NCBI GenBank assembly: GCA_902592325.1
Contig: CACJEC010000003.1
Location: 1 to 44,019 of the forward strand
DNA length: 44,019 nt
Direction of reading: 5' to 3'
DNA from: an uncultured Pelagibacteraceae bacterium
GTDB taxonomy: Bacteria; Pseudomonadota; Alphaproteobacteria; Pelagibacterales; Pelagibacteraceae
This document shows positions 34,514-43,590 of the stretch, one piece after another (the stretch's first letter is position 1; every line of letters begins with the position of its first letter). Both the position numbers and the translations under genes were made by a program. The notes beneath the pieces were generated by a model. The model was given only the letters and a program-made list of their open reading frames with translations. It had not been told where the DNA came from and did no database searches.

Positions 34514-34669
34514 ATGAAAAGAACATACCAACCCAAAAAAGGCAAACGCTTAAAAAAACACGGATTTCGATCTAAGATGAAAACTAAAGGTGGTCGAAAA
34601 CTTCTTAAAAGAAGAAGAGCGAGGGGTAGAAAAAATTTAACTGTTTCATCAACTGTTAAAAAAAAGTAA
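34514..34669 (+). CDS. rpmH: 50S ribosomal protein L34
   Basis: A 51-residue, extremely basic protein. It opens [20 protein letters not shown] and contains the family pattern [19 protein letters not shown]. It is a few residues longer than E. coli L34 (46), with a short basic C-terminal extension. It sits 10 bases upstream of rnpA, the near-universal rpmH-rnpA pairing. The gene is short and easily missed by length filters, but both sequence and context are decisive. Confidence 0.97.
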   Translation: MKRTYQPKKGKRLKKHGFRSKMKTKGGRKLLKRRRARGRKNLTVSSTVKKK

Positions 34670-34679
34670 TCTGATTTAA

Positions 34680-35021
34680 ATGAAAAGCAAAATACTTGCT
34701 CTTTCAAAAAATGAAGACTTCAAAAATCTCTTAAGAGAAAGAAAAATTTCTAACAAATATGTAAATATTTTTTTTGGAAAATTAATTAATAAAAATAAAA
34801 ATAAATTAAATATTAGCTTTGTAACTAAGAAAAAAATTGGCAATGCTGTAAAAAGAAATAAAATTAAAAGGCGATTGAGAAATATAGTGAATGATGCGAT
34901 AAAAAAAATATCTTTACAATATAGTTATTCATATCTTGTTATTGCTAAGCCAACTATGCTAAACAATGAATATACAATTATAAAAGAAACTATATTTCGT
35001 GACTTAGAAAGAATATATTAA
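34680..35021 (+). CDS. rnpA: Ribonuclease P protein component
   Basis: Protein subunit of RNase P, which removes tRNA 5' leaders. The diagnostic RNR motif region is present in [21 protein letters not shown], preceded by the strand NISFVTKKK. The 113-residue length and high Lys/Arg content are normal. It lies between rpmH and yidD and shares one base with yidD (TAATG). Its activity bears directly on the tRNA-His and tRNA-Phe genes of this window that are embedded in mRNAs. Confidence 0.95.
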   Translation: MKSKILALSKNEDFKNLLRERKISNKYVNIFFGKLINKNKNKLNISFVTKKKIGNAVKRNKIKRRLRNIVNDAIKKISLQYSYSYLVIAKPTMLNNEYTIIKETIFRDLERIY

Positions 35022-35272
35022 TGAATATTTTAACAATCATCCTCATACAATTTATCAAAATTTATCGATTAATTATTAGTCCTTTGTTGGGTCAATCTTG
35101 TCGTTATTTACCTACTTGTTCTGAATATAGTATTGAAGCGTTAAAAACTTTTGGTTTTTTTAAAGGTATTTTTATGAGTAGTAAAAGAATTTTATCTTGT
35201 CATCCAATTAAGTTTCTTGGTGGTGGTGAAGGCTTAGATCCAGTAATTAAAAAAATAAAAATTAAAAAATAA
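35021..35272 (+). CDS. yidD: Membrane protein insertion efficiency factor YidD
   Basis: Small amphipathic membrane-associated protein, 83 residues, that assists YidC-dependent insertion. The signature is clear: [20 protein letters not shown], then [12 protein letters not shown] and the [16 protein letters not shown] end, including the conserved cysteines. The start overlaps rnpA by one base and its stop overlaps yidC by one base (TAATG at both junctions), so rnpA-yidD-yidC are tightly coupled. Confidence 0.95.
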   Translation: MNILTIILIQFIKIYRLIISPLLGQSCRYLPTCSEYSIEALKTFGFFKGIFMSSKRILSCHPIKFLGGGEGLDPVIKKIKIKK

Positions 35273-36954
35273 TGGATACAAGAAATGTAATAGCAGCAAT
35301 TTCTCTTTCAGCAGCAGTAATAGTGCTATATGCATTATTTTTTGCTCCAGAACCAACAAAAAGATCTCAAAATAATACTGAAAAAAATAAAATTGAAAAA
35401 AATTCAGATGCACCAAGCTTAGAGCAAAAAGAAACAAAAATTAAAATTTCACGAGATGAAGCAATAATTGAAAATGAAAGAATTAATTTTGAAAATAATA
35501 ATATTAAAGGATCTATATCTCTTAAAGGTGCAATTATAGATGATCTTACATTTAAGCAATATAATACAGAGTTAGAAAGTAATGAAAATGTAACCCTATT
35601 ACATCCAAGAAATATAGAAGAAGGTTATTTTATTGAAAGTGGATTTGTTACGTCTGATAAAAATATTAATATTCCAAATTCAGAGTCTTTGTGGTCAGTT
35701 GAAGGTAATAATAAATTAACTGATCAAACTCCAATAAAACTTTATTGGAAAAATAATCAAGGATTAACTTTCCAAAAAGAGATTTTATTAGATGATAAAT
35801 TTTTATTTACGATTAAACAAAAAGTGATCAATTCCACAGACAAGAGATTTGATTTTTATTCTTACGGTCAAATTATAAGAAATAAAATACCAGACGGCCT
35901 TTCAAACTTCTACATCTTACACGAGGGTTTGCTTGCTGCACTTGATGGAGAACTTTTTGAAGAAGATTATGACGATATAAAAGAAGAAAAATTTAAAAAA
36001 AATGCTAACAAGGGCTGGTTTGGTATAGGAGACAAATATTGGATTAGCTCTATAGTTCCTCCAAGGAATATTGAATTTAAAACTACATTTGATTATAAAA
36101 ATAAATTCAGAGCAAATTATATTGCCATTCAACCTATTGAACTTGATAGAAACTCTTCCATTGAAGAGGAGATGCAGATAATTATTGCAGCTAAAAGAGT
36201 TGATGTAGTTGATGGTTACGCTGAAGAATTAAATATTGAAAAGTTTGACTTAGTAATCGATTGGGGTTTCTTATATTTTATTACAAAGCCTCTATTTTAT
36301 GGAATTGACTATTTTTTTAAATTACTTGGAAATTATGGGCTAGCAATTATCGCTATTACAGTTTGTATTCGTTTAGTATTTTTTCCATTAGCTAATTTTT
36401 CTTTTAGAAGTATGGCAAAAATGAAAGCGCTTCAGCCTGAAATGGTCCGTCTAAAAGAACTTCACAAAGATGATAAAATGAAGCTTCAACAAGAAATGAT
36501 GGCACTTTATAAAAAAGAAAAAGTAAATCCAATGTCGGGTTGTTTGCCAATTCTGGTTCAAATCCCAGTTTTTTTTGCCTTATATAAAGTATTGTTTGTA
36601 ACAATCGAGATGAGACAAATGCCTTTCTATGGCTGGATTCAAGATTTATCTGAGAGAGATCCAACGTCTATATTTAATTTATTTGGGCTGCTACCCTACG
36701 ATGTTCCTTCATTTTTGGTTATTGGAGCATGGCCAGTTGCAATGGGAGTATCTATGTGGGTTCAGCAGAAATTAAATCCTGCTCCTACAGACGCAATGCA
36801 AGCAAAAATATTTATGTTCTTCCCTCTTTTCCTGACAGTGATATTAGCTCCTTTCCCAGCTGGATTAGTGATTTATTGGACTGTTAACAATATTTTAACT
36901 ATGGCACAACAAGTTTTCATTATGAAGAGAACAACTATAAAAACTGCGACCTAA
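35272..36954 (+). CDS. yidC: Membrane protein insertase YidC
   Basis: Inserts and folds inner-membrane proteins, with or without SecYEG. The N-terminal transmembrane helix (about 7-26) is followed by a large periplasmic beta-domain (about 50-330), then the conserved core of five helices from YGIDYFFKLLGNYGLAII to WTVNNILTMAQQ. The hydrophilic-groove Arg is in ITVCIRLVFFPL, the coiled coil loop is MAKMKALQPEM...LKELH, and NPMSGCLPILVQIPVFFALY is the family hallmark. The length of 560 residues is typical for Gram-negatives. In many relatives engB follows; here argB does, after 27 bases. Confidence 0.96.
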   Translation: MDTRNVIAAISLSAAVIVLYALFFAPEPTKRSQNNTEKNKIEKNSDAPSLEQKETKIKISRDEAIIENERINFENNNIKGSISLKGAIIDDLTFKQYNTELESNENVTLLHPRNIEEGYFIESGFVTSDKNINIPNSESLWSVEGNNKLTDQTPIKLYWKNNQGLTFQKEILLDDKFLFTIKQKVINSTDKRFDFYSYGQIIRNKIPDGLSNFYILHEGLLAALDGELFEEDYDDIKEEKFKKNANKGWFGIGDKYWISSIVPPRNIEFKTTFDYKNKFRANYIAIQPIELDRNSSIEEEMQIIIAAKRVDVVDGYAEELNIEKFDLVIDWGFLYFITKPLFYGIDYFFKLLGNYGLAIIAITVCIRLVFFPLANFSFRSMAKMKALQPEMVRLKELHKDDKMKLQQEMMALYKKEKVNPMSGCLPILVQIPVFFALYKVLFVTIEMRQMPFYGWIQDLSERDPTSIFNLFGLLPYDVPSFLVIGAWPVAMGVSMWVQQKLNPAPTDAMQAKIFMFFPLFLTVILAPFPAGLVIYWTVNNILTMAQQVFIMKRTTIKTAT

Positions 36955-36981
36955 TTTTTATATTAAAATAATAATAAGTTA

Positions 36982-37830
36982 ATGGACTTAACAAAGATAC
37001 TACCCAAAAATGGACCACCAACGAACGAAGTAAAAAAATATATAGAAAAATATAAAAACGATATAATAGTTATTAAGTATGGAGGAAATGTTTTTATTGA
37101 TAGAAATATATTTGATAACTTTATAACAGATATAAATATTTTAAATAAACTTGGTCTTTCAATTGTTGTTATTCATGGAGGTGGACCAAGAATTAAAAGA
37201 GAATTAGACAAATCAAATATTAAATCGAAATTCATCAGAGGACTAAGAGTAACTGATAAAAAGATAATAAATATAGTTGAATCAGTTTTAATTGATTTTA
37301 ATGATGACATTGTAAACTCTTTAGAAAAACAAGGTTCAAAGGCAATTTCAATACATACAAAAAAAAATAATATTATCGAAATCATTCCTGAAAAAAAAGA
37401 ACTAGGATTCGTTGGCATACCGAGCAAAATTAATAATGAGACTTTATTGAAAATGGTAAAACAAAATAAAATACCCATTATCTCACCCTTGGGTTTAGAT
37501 AAAAAGAACCAAACTCATAATATAAATGGTGATACTGCTGCAATGGCAATAGCAAAATCTTTAAAATCTAGAAGATTATTATTAATGACAAATGTTGATG
37601 GAGTTTTAGATAAAGAAAAAAAACTTATAGAAGAAATTTCTTCATCAAAAATTTCAGAATTGATTAAAAATAAAACTATTACTGAAGGCATGATACCTAA
37701 AATAAATGCTTGCCTGGATGCTGTAAATAATGGAGTTACAGCAGTTGGTATAATTAATGGAACAAAACAGCATTCATGTCTATGGGAAATATTTTCAGAT
37801 AAAGGTTCAGGTACATTGATAAGAAAATGA
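36982..37830 (+). CDS. argB: Acetylglutamate kinase
   Basis: Phosphorylates N-acetylglutamate, the second arginine step. The amino-acid-kinase fold is recognised from VIKYGGNVF (catalytic Lys), VVIHGGGPRIKRELDK, GLRVTD, NGDTAAMAIAKSL and LMTNVDGVLD, with GMIPKINACLDAV near the end. The 282 residues are normal. An extended N-terminal helix precedes the core, as in arginine-inhibited forms, so feedback by arginine is plausible but not shown. It overlaps the HAD hydrolase gene by 4 bases. The other arginine genes in view are argD and argF at 6-8 kb. Confidence 0.95.
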   Translation: MDLTKILPKNGPPTNEVKKYIEKYKNDIIVIKYGGNVFIDRNIFDNFITDINILNKLGLSIVVIHGGGPRIKRELDKSNIKSKFIRGLRVTDKKIINIVESVLIDFNDDIVNSLEKQGSKAISIHTKKNNIIEIIPEKKELGFVGIPSKINNETLLKMVKQNKIPIISPLGLDKKNQTHNINGDTAAMAIAKSLKSRRLLLMTNVDGVLDKEKKLIEEISSSKISELIKNKTITEGMIPKINACLDAVNNGVTAVGIINGTKQHSCLWEIFSDKGSGTLIRK

Positions 37831-38516
37831 ATTTAAAAGAAAAAAAATATCTCTTACTAGATCTTGATGGGGTGTGTTATGGAAAACATAATAATTATTC
37901 TCTTGAAAAAGTATTTGGTCAAGTATCAAAAAGGATGACTAAATTTATTTCTGAAAGACTTAAAATAGATATGCATGAGGCTAAAGAGCTTCAAACAAGT
38001 TATTTTTATAAATATAATACAAGTCTAAATGGTCTCATGATTCATCATGATATTCCACCACAAGAATTTTTAAAATATGTCCACACTATTGACCTCTCAT
38101 TCATGAAAAAGGATAAGATTATGAGAAATGAACTTGAGAAATTGGATATGGAAAAATTTATTTTTACTAATGGAAGTGCAGAACATGCTGAAAATATTTT
38201 AACGCATCTAGGTGTATATGATTTATTTGGAAGAGATAGAATATTCGATATTGAGGATGCTAAATATGTGCCTAAGCCTGAGTCAAAAACATTTGATTTA
38301 ATGGTTAAAAAATTTGGAATTAATCCAAAAGAGACTATCTACATAGAAGATATTGCAAAAAATCTCAGTATTGGTCATCAACGTGGCTGCACAACTGTTT
38401 GGTTAATTAATGATGAACATTTCGGAAAATTAGACTCCGATAAAGATTATATTTCTCATAAAATTGAAAATCTGTCTTTATTTCTAAAAGAAATAAGGCT
38501 ATTAAAAAGTACATAA
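37827..38516 (+). CDS. HAD hydrolase, pyrimidine 5'-nucleotidase-like
   Basis: Haloacid dehalogenase-superfamily phosphatase, 229 residues. Motif I is LLLDLDGVCYG (nucleophile Asp and acid Asp), motif II FTNGS, motif III the Lys in PKPESKTFD, and motif IV IYIEDIAKNLSIG with the metal-binding Asp. The helical cap and the spacing match the pyrimidine 5'-nucleotidase subgroup that resembles yeast Sdt1/Phm8, often found beside argB in alphaproteobacteria. Nucleotide specificity is inferred. It overlaps argB by 4 bases and precedes dapD by 3. Confidence 0.82.
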   Translation: MNLKEKKYLLLDLDGVCYGKHNNYSLEKVFGQVSKRMTKFISERLKIDMHEAKELQTSYFYKYNTSLNGLMIHHDIPPQEFLKYVHTIDLSFMKKDKIMRNELEKLDMEKFIFTNGSAEHAENILTHLGVYDLFGRDRIFDIEDAKYVPKPESKTFDLMVKKFGINPKETIYIEDIAKNLSIGHQRGCTTVWLINDEHFGKLDSDKDYISHKIENLSLFLKEIRLLKST

Positions 38517-38519
38517 ATT

Positions 38520-39347
38520 ATGTCTCTAGAAAAAATTATAAATGAAGCTTGGGAAAATAAAGATCAAGTAAATCCAAATTCAGATCAGTCATTAAAAGAT
38601 GCAATTAATCAAGTAATCAATGATTTGGATAGTGGCAAATCTCGTGTAGCAGAAAAAATTAATGGTGAATGGATTACACATCAACATTTAAAAAAAGCAA
38701 TTATGCTTAGTTTTAGAATTTACCCTATGGAAAATTTAAACGGCCCATATAGTAGTTGGTATGACAAATTACATTTATTAAAAGGTAAAACAGCAGGATG
38801 GTCAAAAGAAGATCATGAGAGAGCAGGTTTCCGAATGGTACCAAACTCTCCTGTGAGAAAAGGATCATTTGTTGGGAGGAATGCTGTCCTGATGCCATGT
38901 TATGTAAACATTGGCGCATATATCGACGAAGGTACGATGATTGATACTTTTGCAAGAGCTGGTAGCTGTAGTCAGATCGGAAAGAATTGCCATATATCTG
39001 CAGGATCTGGTGTTGGTGGTGTGTTAGAACCTGCTCAAGCATTACCAACAATTATTGAAGATAATGTTTTCTTAGGTGCAATGTCTGAAGTTGTTGAAGG
39101 TGTAATAGTTGGTGAAGGATCAGTTTTAAGTATGGGAATGTATATTGGTCAATCAACAAAAATTGTTGATAGAAAAACTGGTGAAATCTCTTATGGGAAA
39201 ATTCCACCTTACTCAGTGGTAGTTCCAGGTTCTTTACCAAATAAAAATAATCCACAAGCACCTTCTTTATATTGTGCTGTAATAATTAAAAAGGTTGATG
39301 AAAAAACAAGGTCGAAAACATCTGTTAACGATCTTTTAAGAGAGTGA
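38520..39347 (+). CDS. dapD: Tetrahydrodipicolinate N-succinyltransferase
   Basis: Succinylates tetrahydrodipicolinate in the lysine/diaminopimelate pathway. The N-terminal helical domain (about 1-100) is followed by a left-handed parallel beta-helix of hexapeptide repeats: [45 protein letters not shown] and GGVLEP. The 275-residue length agrees with E. coli (274). The segment usually reading TWATVGSCAQI is [12 protein letters not shown] here. It starts 3 bases after the HAD gene and is followed by dapE after 4 bases. Confidence 0.95.
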   Translation: MSLEKIINEAWENKDQVNPNSDQSLKDAINQVINDLDSGKSRVAEKINGEWITHQHLKKAIMLSFRIYPMENLNGPYSSWYDKLHLLKGKTAGWSKEDHERAGFRMVPNSPVRKGSFVGRNAVLMPCYVNIGAYIDEGTMIDTFARAGSCSQIGKNCHISAGSGVGGVLEPAQALPTIIEDNVFLGAMSEVVEGVIVGEGSVLSMGMYIGQSTKIVDRKTGEISYGKIPPYSVVVPGSLPNKNNPQAPSLYCAVIIKKVDEKTRSKTSVNDLLRE

Positions 39348-39351
39348 ATTA

Positions 39352-40494
39352 ATGAAAACTTATAATGAAATAAAATTAGCACAAGAGCTGATAAGATTTC
39401 CAACAATTAAAACAGAAGATAAGGGCATAATGAAATTCTTAACAAAAAAATTAACTGCTCTCGGTTTTAAATGTGCAATAATAAAATCAAAAGGAACTGG
39501 ACCAAAATCTGCTCTTAATTTATATGCCCGGTTTGGTAAATCAAAACCACACATTATGTATTTAGGTCATACTGATGTAGTTGCAAATCTGGATAACTGG
39601 AAATTTCCACCATTCAAAGCTGTTGTAAAAAAAGGGTATTTAAATGGTAGAGGTGCACAAGATATGAAGGGCAGTATAGCTTGTTGGATAAGCGCTGTAA
39701 GTAATTTTATCAAAAATAACAAATTTAGGGGATCAATCTCAATAATTATTTCAGCAGATGAAGAAACAACAGGATTTGGATGTCCTGCAGTTATGAAATA
39801 TCTTAGAAAAAAAGGTGAAAAAATAGATTTTTCAGTAGTAGGTGAGCCATCTTCGAATAAATCGGTTGGAGATGAAATAAGAATTGGAAGAAGAGGATCT
39901 ATGAATGGAATTATTACTGTATACGGAAAAAGTGGTCACTCAGCATTTTATGGCTCTTATATAAATCCGTGTACTGCTTTAGCTAAAATAATAGAAAAAT
40001 TAAAAAGTTCACCTTTAGATGGAGGTACTAAATATATGCCTGCATCAAATTTAGAGTTTACAAAAATAAATGTTGATAATTTATCAGAAAATGTAGTACC
40101 AGAAACTGCAAGTGCAAAATTTAATGTTAGATTTAATTCTAAACATAAATCATCTGCTTTGAAAAAGAAGCTAAATAAAATAATTAACGCTGTAGCAAAA
40201 AAACAAAAATGTAAAACAAAAATTGAATATAAAGTGAGCGGTGAGGCTTTTTATACAGAACCAAACAAAGAAATTCTTATGGTAAAAAAAATTGTTAAAC
40301 AAATAACTGGAAATACAGCAAAATTAAATTGCAGAGGTGGAACCAGTGATAGTCGCTTTTTAGGATCTATTCCAAGACTTGAACTAGGTTTAAAAAATAA
40401 CAGTATTCACCAAGTAAATGAAAGAACATCAATTTTAGATTTAAAAAAATTAACCTTAATTTACTCAAATATTTTAAAGAATTACTTTAAGTGA
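39352..40494 (+). CDS. dapE: Succinyl-diaminopimelate desuccinylase
   Basis: Di-zinc M20-family hydrolase releasing L,L-diaminopimelate. Metal ligands and catalytic residues are seen: His in MYLGHTDVV, Asp in GRGAQDMKGSI, Glu-Glu in SADEETTGFG, Glu in VGEPSS, and the late His in NNSIHQVNE, with the substrate segment GGTSDSRFL. The dimerisation (lid) domain occupies about 180-290. The length is 380 residues. It pairs with dapD and so marks the succinylase branch. Its stop overlaps the GTG start of the next gene (GTGA). Confidence 0.95.
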   Translation: MKTYNEIKLAQELIRFPTIKTEDKGIMKFLTKKLTALGFKCAIIKSKGTGPKSALNLYARFGKSKPHIMYLGHTDVVANLDNWKFPPFKAVVKKGYLNGRGAQDMKGSIACWISAVSNFIKNNKFRGSISIIISADEETTGFGCPAVMKYLRKKGEKIDFSVVGEPSSNKSVGDEIRIGRRGSMNGIITVYGKSGHSAFYGSYINPCTALAKIIEKLKSSPLDGGTKYMPASNLEFTKINVDNLSENVVPETASAKFNVRFNSKHKSSALKKKLNKIINAVAKKQKCKTKIEYKVSGEAFYTEPNKEILMVKKIVKQITGNTAKLNCRGGTSDSRFLGSIPRLELGLKNNSIHQVNERTSILDLKKLTLIYSNILKNYFK

Positions 40495-41420
40495 AAACTG
40501 GTTTAATTACCTCAGATTCTTATAAAAATCATGATACTGGTGACGGACATCCTGAAAAAATTGATAGAGTTACAGTTGTTATTGATAATTTCAAAAAATT
40601 AAATAATAAAAATCTTATATGGAAAAAACCTGCAAAATTTGATGAATCTTATTTACTAAATACTCACTCGTCTAAATATATAGAACAAGTTAAACAATCT
40701 TTTCCTCAAAAAGGATTTACTTTTCTTGATGGTGATACTGTTGTTTCCCCTGGAAGTAAAGATGCAAGTAAAGATGCAGCTGGATCAATTATAACAGCAA
40801 TTGATGGGGTAGAAAATAGAGAATTTAAAAACGCTTTTTGTGCTGTAAGGCCCCCAGGACATCATGCAGAAAAAGAAAAAGCTATGGGTTTTTGTATTTA
40901 TAATAATGTTGCTGTTGGAGCTAATTATTTATTAGAAAAATATAAATATAAAAAAGTTGCAATTATTGATTTTGATGTTCACCATGGAAATGGTACACAA
41001 AACATTTTTTATAATAATAATAAAGTTTTATACATTTCTACTCATCAATACCCTTACTATCCAGGTTCAGGATCAAATAAGGAAAAAGGCAAATTCAACA
41101 ATATTCTTAATATTCCTCTTGATGCAGGAACAACCTCTGAGGAATATCTCAATGCATATGAAAATGTGTTAGATAAACTTAAGGAATTTAAGCCAGAATT
41201 TTTGTTATTTTCTGCTGGCTTTGATGCGCATATTAATGATCCTTTGGCGCAACTTAGATTAAATTCTGAGGATTTTTATAAAATCACAAAAAGAACATTA
41301 GAAATTTCAAAATTATTTTGCAATGGAAACGTTGTGTCTATACTAGAGGGTGGGTACGATCTTAAAGCACTACAAGATAGTACCAAGAGACATGTTGATG
41401 CTCTTATAGAATTTAATTGA
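40491..41420 (+). CDS. Class II HDAC-family deacetylase
   Basis: Arginase/deacetylase-fold zinc hydrolase related to eukaryotic class II histone deacetylases, AcuC and acetylpolyamine amidohydrolases. The His pair is His124-His125 (RPPGHHAE), zinc ligands are Asp162, His164 and Asp245 (IDFDVHHGNG, SAGFDAHINDP), and the transition-state Tyr is in EGGYD (289). The length of 309 is usual for the bacterial members. The start is GTG, overlapping dapE. A bacterium has no histones, so the substrate may be an acetylated protein lysine, polyamine or small molecule. A SET-domain gene follows 33 bases later. Confidence 0.88.
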   Translation: MKTGLITSDSYKNHDTGDGHPEKIDRVTVVIDNFKKLNNKNLIWKKPAKFDESYLLNTHSSKYIEQVKQSFPQKGFTFLDGDTVVSPGSKDASKDAAGSIITAIDGVENREFKNAFCAVRPPGHHAEKEKAMGFCIYNNVAVGANYLLEKYKYKKVAIIDFDVHHGNGTQNIFYNNNKVLYISTHQYPYYPGSGSNKEKGKFNNILNIPLDAGTTSEEYLNAYENVLDKLKEFKPEFLLFSAGFDAHINDPLAQLRLNSEDFYKITKRTLEISKLFCNGNVVSILEGGYDLKALQDSTKRHVDALIEFN

Positions 41421-41453
41421 TAATTATTAATAACCCTCTAAATAAAAATCTTT

Positions 41454-41945
41454 ATGAAATTATATAAAATTAAAAAATCTACTATTGATAAAAAAGGTAG
41501 GGGACTTTATGCAACAAGAGATATAAAAAAAGGAACAAAAATAATCGATTATGTAGGAAAATTAATTACAAAAAAACAAACTGAAAAATCTAATAAATAT
41601 GATAATGATAAACCAATCTATTTATTTACCATTAACAAAAGATACGATTTAGACGGAGATTTTTCTTGGAATACAGCTGGATTAATCAATCACTCGTGTG
41701 ACAATAATTGTGATTATGATGGAAAAGGACTCAAAATTTGGGTTAAAGCAATTAAAGATATTAAAAAAGGTGAGGAGTTTACTTGCGATTATGGATTTGG
41801 TTATGATGAAAATTACAAACAATTTCCATGTAAATGTAAATCTAAAAATTGCTGTGGTTATATTGTAAGAGCAGAAAGTAGATGGCGTATAAATATGAAA
41901 TTTGCAATGAAAAATAGGAAAAAACTAATAAATAATCTTCGTTAA
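41454..41945 (+). CDS. SET-domain lysine methyltransferase-like protein
   Basis: 163 residues forming almost nothing but a SET domain. The N-terminal strand GRGLYATRDIKKGTKIIDYVG, the pseudoknot motif NHSC (79-82), and EEFTCDYGF (107-115) with the catalytic Tyr are all present. A post-SET cysteine cluster follows (Cys126, 128, 133/134), which binds zinc with the NHSC Cys in active enzymes. It would use S-adenosylmethionine to methylate a lysine; the target is unknown. Bacterial SET proteins are uncommon outside chlamydiae and some marine groups. The last 21 bases overlap the convergent truA gene. Confidence 0.88.
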   Translation: MKLYKIKKSTIDKKGRGLYATRDIKKGTKIIDYVGKLITKKQTEKSNKYDNDKPIYLFTINKRYDLDGDFSWNTAGLINHSCDNNCDYDGKGLKIWVKAIKDIKKGEEFTCDYGFGYDENYKQFPCKCKSKNCCGYIVRAESRWRINMKFAMKNRKKLINNLR

Positions 41946-42665
41946 AAAAAGTCCTTCTGGTGGTGCTGGAGGTGCACATAATGCTCTTTTTTTTGAATTA
42001 AATGCTTTATTAAAGGTTTTCAAGTCCCATTTTTTTTCTCCTAAATATTTTAAACAACCAACCATAGATCTCACTTGTTGTTGTAAAAAAGATCTAGATC
42101 TAAATTCAATCTCAATTTTATTTTTTAAAGTTTTAATTTTAATCGATTTAATAGTTCTAATTGGACTTTTAGCATGACAACTTGAAGATCTGAATGTTGA
42201 ATAATCATTAGTTCCAACTAGCTTTTTAGCACCTTTTTTTATTAAACTAATATCCAAATTTTTTCTAACGTGCCAACCTCTTTTTTTTTCAATGATAGGT
42301 GAACTAATTTGATTAAAAATTATATATTTATAAACTCGTTGTTTTGCTGAAAATCTCGAATGAAAATTATTGCTTCTTTTTCTAATTTTTGTAATAGCAA
42401 TATCCTTTTTATTCAAAAAATAATTTATAGAATTCAAAAATTTATTTGTATCCATAATTTCATTTTCACAATCAAAATGTGCAGATTGCTCTATAGCATG
42501 AACACCTGCATCTGTTCTGCCTGAACCAATTAGAATAATTTTTTCTTTTAAAAGTTTTGAAACTTTATCTTGAATAAGTCCTTGAATTGTCAAACCTTTT
42601 TTTTGAATCTGCCAACCCCTAAAATTTGTACCAACATACTCTATAAGCAATTGATATCTTGCCAT
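41925..42665 (-). CDS. truA: tRNA pseudouridine synthase A
   Basis: Modifies U38-U40 of the anticodon stem. The opening RYQLLIEYVGTNFRGWQIQ, the catalytic Asp in GSGRTDAGVHA, FSAKQRVYKY and SFLQQQVRSMVG are all diagnostic. The length of 246 residues is normal. It directly follows fmt on the same strand (adjacent bases), giving a def-fmt-truA order that is widespread in alphaproteobacteria. Its 3' end overlaps the SET-domain gene. Confidence 0.95.
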   Translation of the reverse strand: MARYQLLIEYVGTNFRGWQIQKKGLTIQGLIQDKVSKLLKEKIILIGSGRTDAGVHAIEQSAHFDCENEIMDTNKFLNSINYFLNKKDIAITKIRKRSNNFHSRFSAKQRVYKYIIFNQISSPIIEKKRGWHVRKNLDISLIKKGAKKLVGTNDYSTFRSSSCHAKSPIRTIKSIKIKTLKNKIEIEFRSRSFLQQQVRSMVGCLKYLGEKKWDLKTFNKAFNSKKRALCAPPAPPEGLFLTKIIY

Positions 42666-43589
42666 TTAAATTTTTGTACCTTTTTTAATATGAGTTCCAA
42701 GCATGAATTCATTTATATTTTGAGCTTTTTTTCCTTCCCTTTGAATTTGTGTAATTTTTATTGATCGATTGTTACCACATATAACTTCTAAATAATCTGA
42801 AACAATCTCTCCAGGATTTCCTTTTCCATTTGCAATCTCAGCTCTTAATATTTTATACCTCTCTCCTTTAAAAGTAAAAAAAGCACCAGGTGAAGGATAT
42901 AAACCATTAATTTTCCCAATAATATTTTCAGCGGAATCTGTCCAATTAATATTGCCCTCTATTTTTTTAATCTTAGATGCGTAGGTTGCTTTTGAATGAT
43001 CTTGTTCAATAAATTTTACCTTATCCTCAAGAATATCATCAATATTATCTAAAATATTTTCTGCTGCAATTAATGAAAGTTTTTCAGAGATATCACTTGC
43101 GTTAGAGTTATTTTCTAAATTCATTTTGTATATATTACACACAGGGCCAGCATCTAGTTTATCATTAATTTTCATAATGCTAATACCAGTTTCTTTATCT
43201 AGATTCATTATTGATCTTTGGATTGGTGCTGCACCTCTCCAATTAGGAAGTATTGATGCATGAATATTTATAAATCCTTTTTTAGATAAATTTAAAAACT
43301 CTTTTGGAATAATTTGACCATAGGCAACTACTATTACAAGATCAGGATTTATTTTTTTAATACGCTCATACTCTTCAGTATTATCTTTTAAGGAGTAAGG
43401 AGTTCTATATTCAATATTTAAAGTTTCAGAAATACCTTGAATAGGTGATTTATTTATTTTTTGGCCACGGTGAGATTTTTGTGGTGGCTGGGTATAAACA
43501 AGAGTAATAGGATATCCGTTTTGATAAAGTGATTTTAAAATTGGCACTGCAAATAAAGGAGTGCCCATAAAGATAATTTTTCTTGCCAT
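42666..43589 (-). CDS. fmt: Methionyl-tRNA formyltransferase
   Basis: Formylates initiator Met-tRNA using 10-formyltetrahydrofolate. The N-terminal formyltransferase domain (about 1-190) shows IIFMGTPLFAVPIL, the catalytic segment INIHASILPNWRGAAPIQR with Asn and His, and ISIMKINDKLDAGP with the Asp. A C-terminal OB-like domain (about 205-300) binds tRNA, beginning KIKKIEGNINW. The length of 307 is standard. It lies 1 base downstream of def, the deformylase that later removes the formyl group. Confidence 0.95.
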   Translation of the reverse strand: MARKIIFMGTPLFAVPILKSLYQNGYPITLVYTQPPQKSHRGQKINKSPIQGISETLNIEYRTPYSLKDNTEEYERIKKINPDLVIVVAYGQIIPKEFLNLSKKGFINIHASILPNWRGAAPIQRSIMNLDKETGISIMKINDKLDAGPVCNIYKMNLENNSNASDISEKLSLIAAENILDNIDDILEDKVKFIEQDHSKATYASKIKKIEGNINWTDSAENIIGKINGLYPSPGAFFTFKGERYKILRAEIANGKGNPGEIVSDYLEVICGNNRSIKITQIQREGKKAQNINEFMLGTHIKKGTKI

Positions 43590-43590
43590 T

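Noticed and set aside
34474-34707. Minus-strand open frame of 77 codons
   Set aside because: It is the reverse of rpmH, which is certain from sequence and context.
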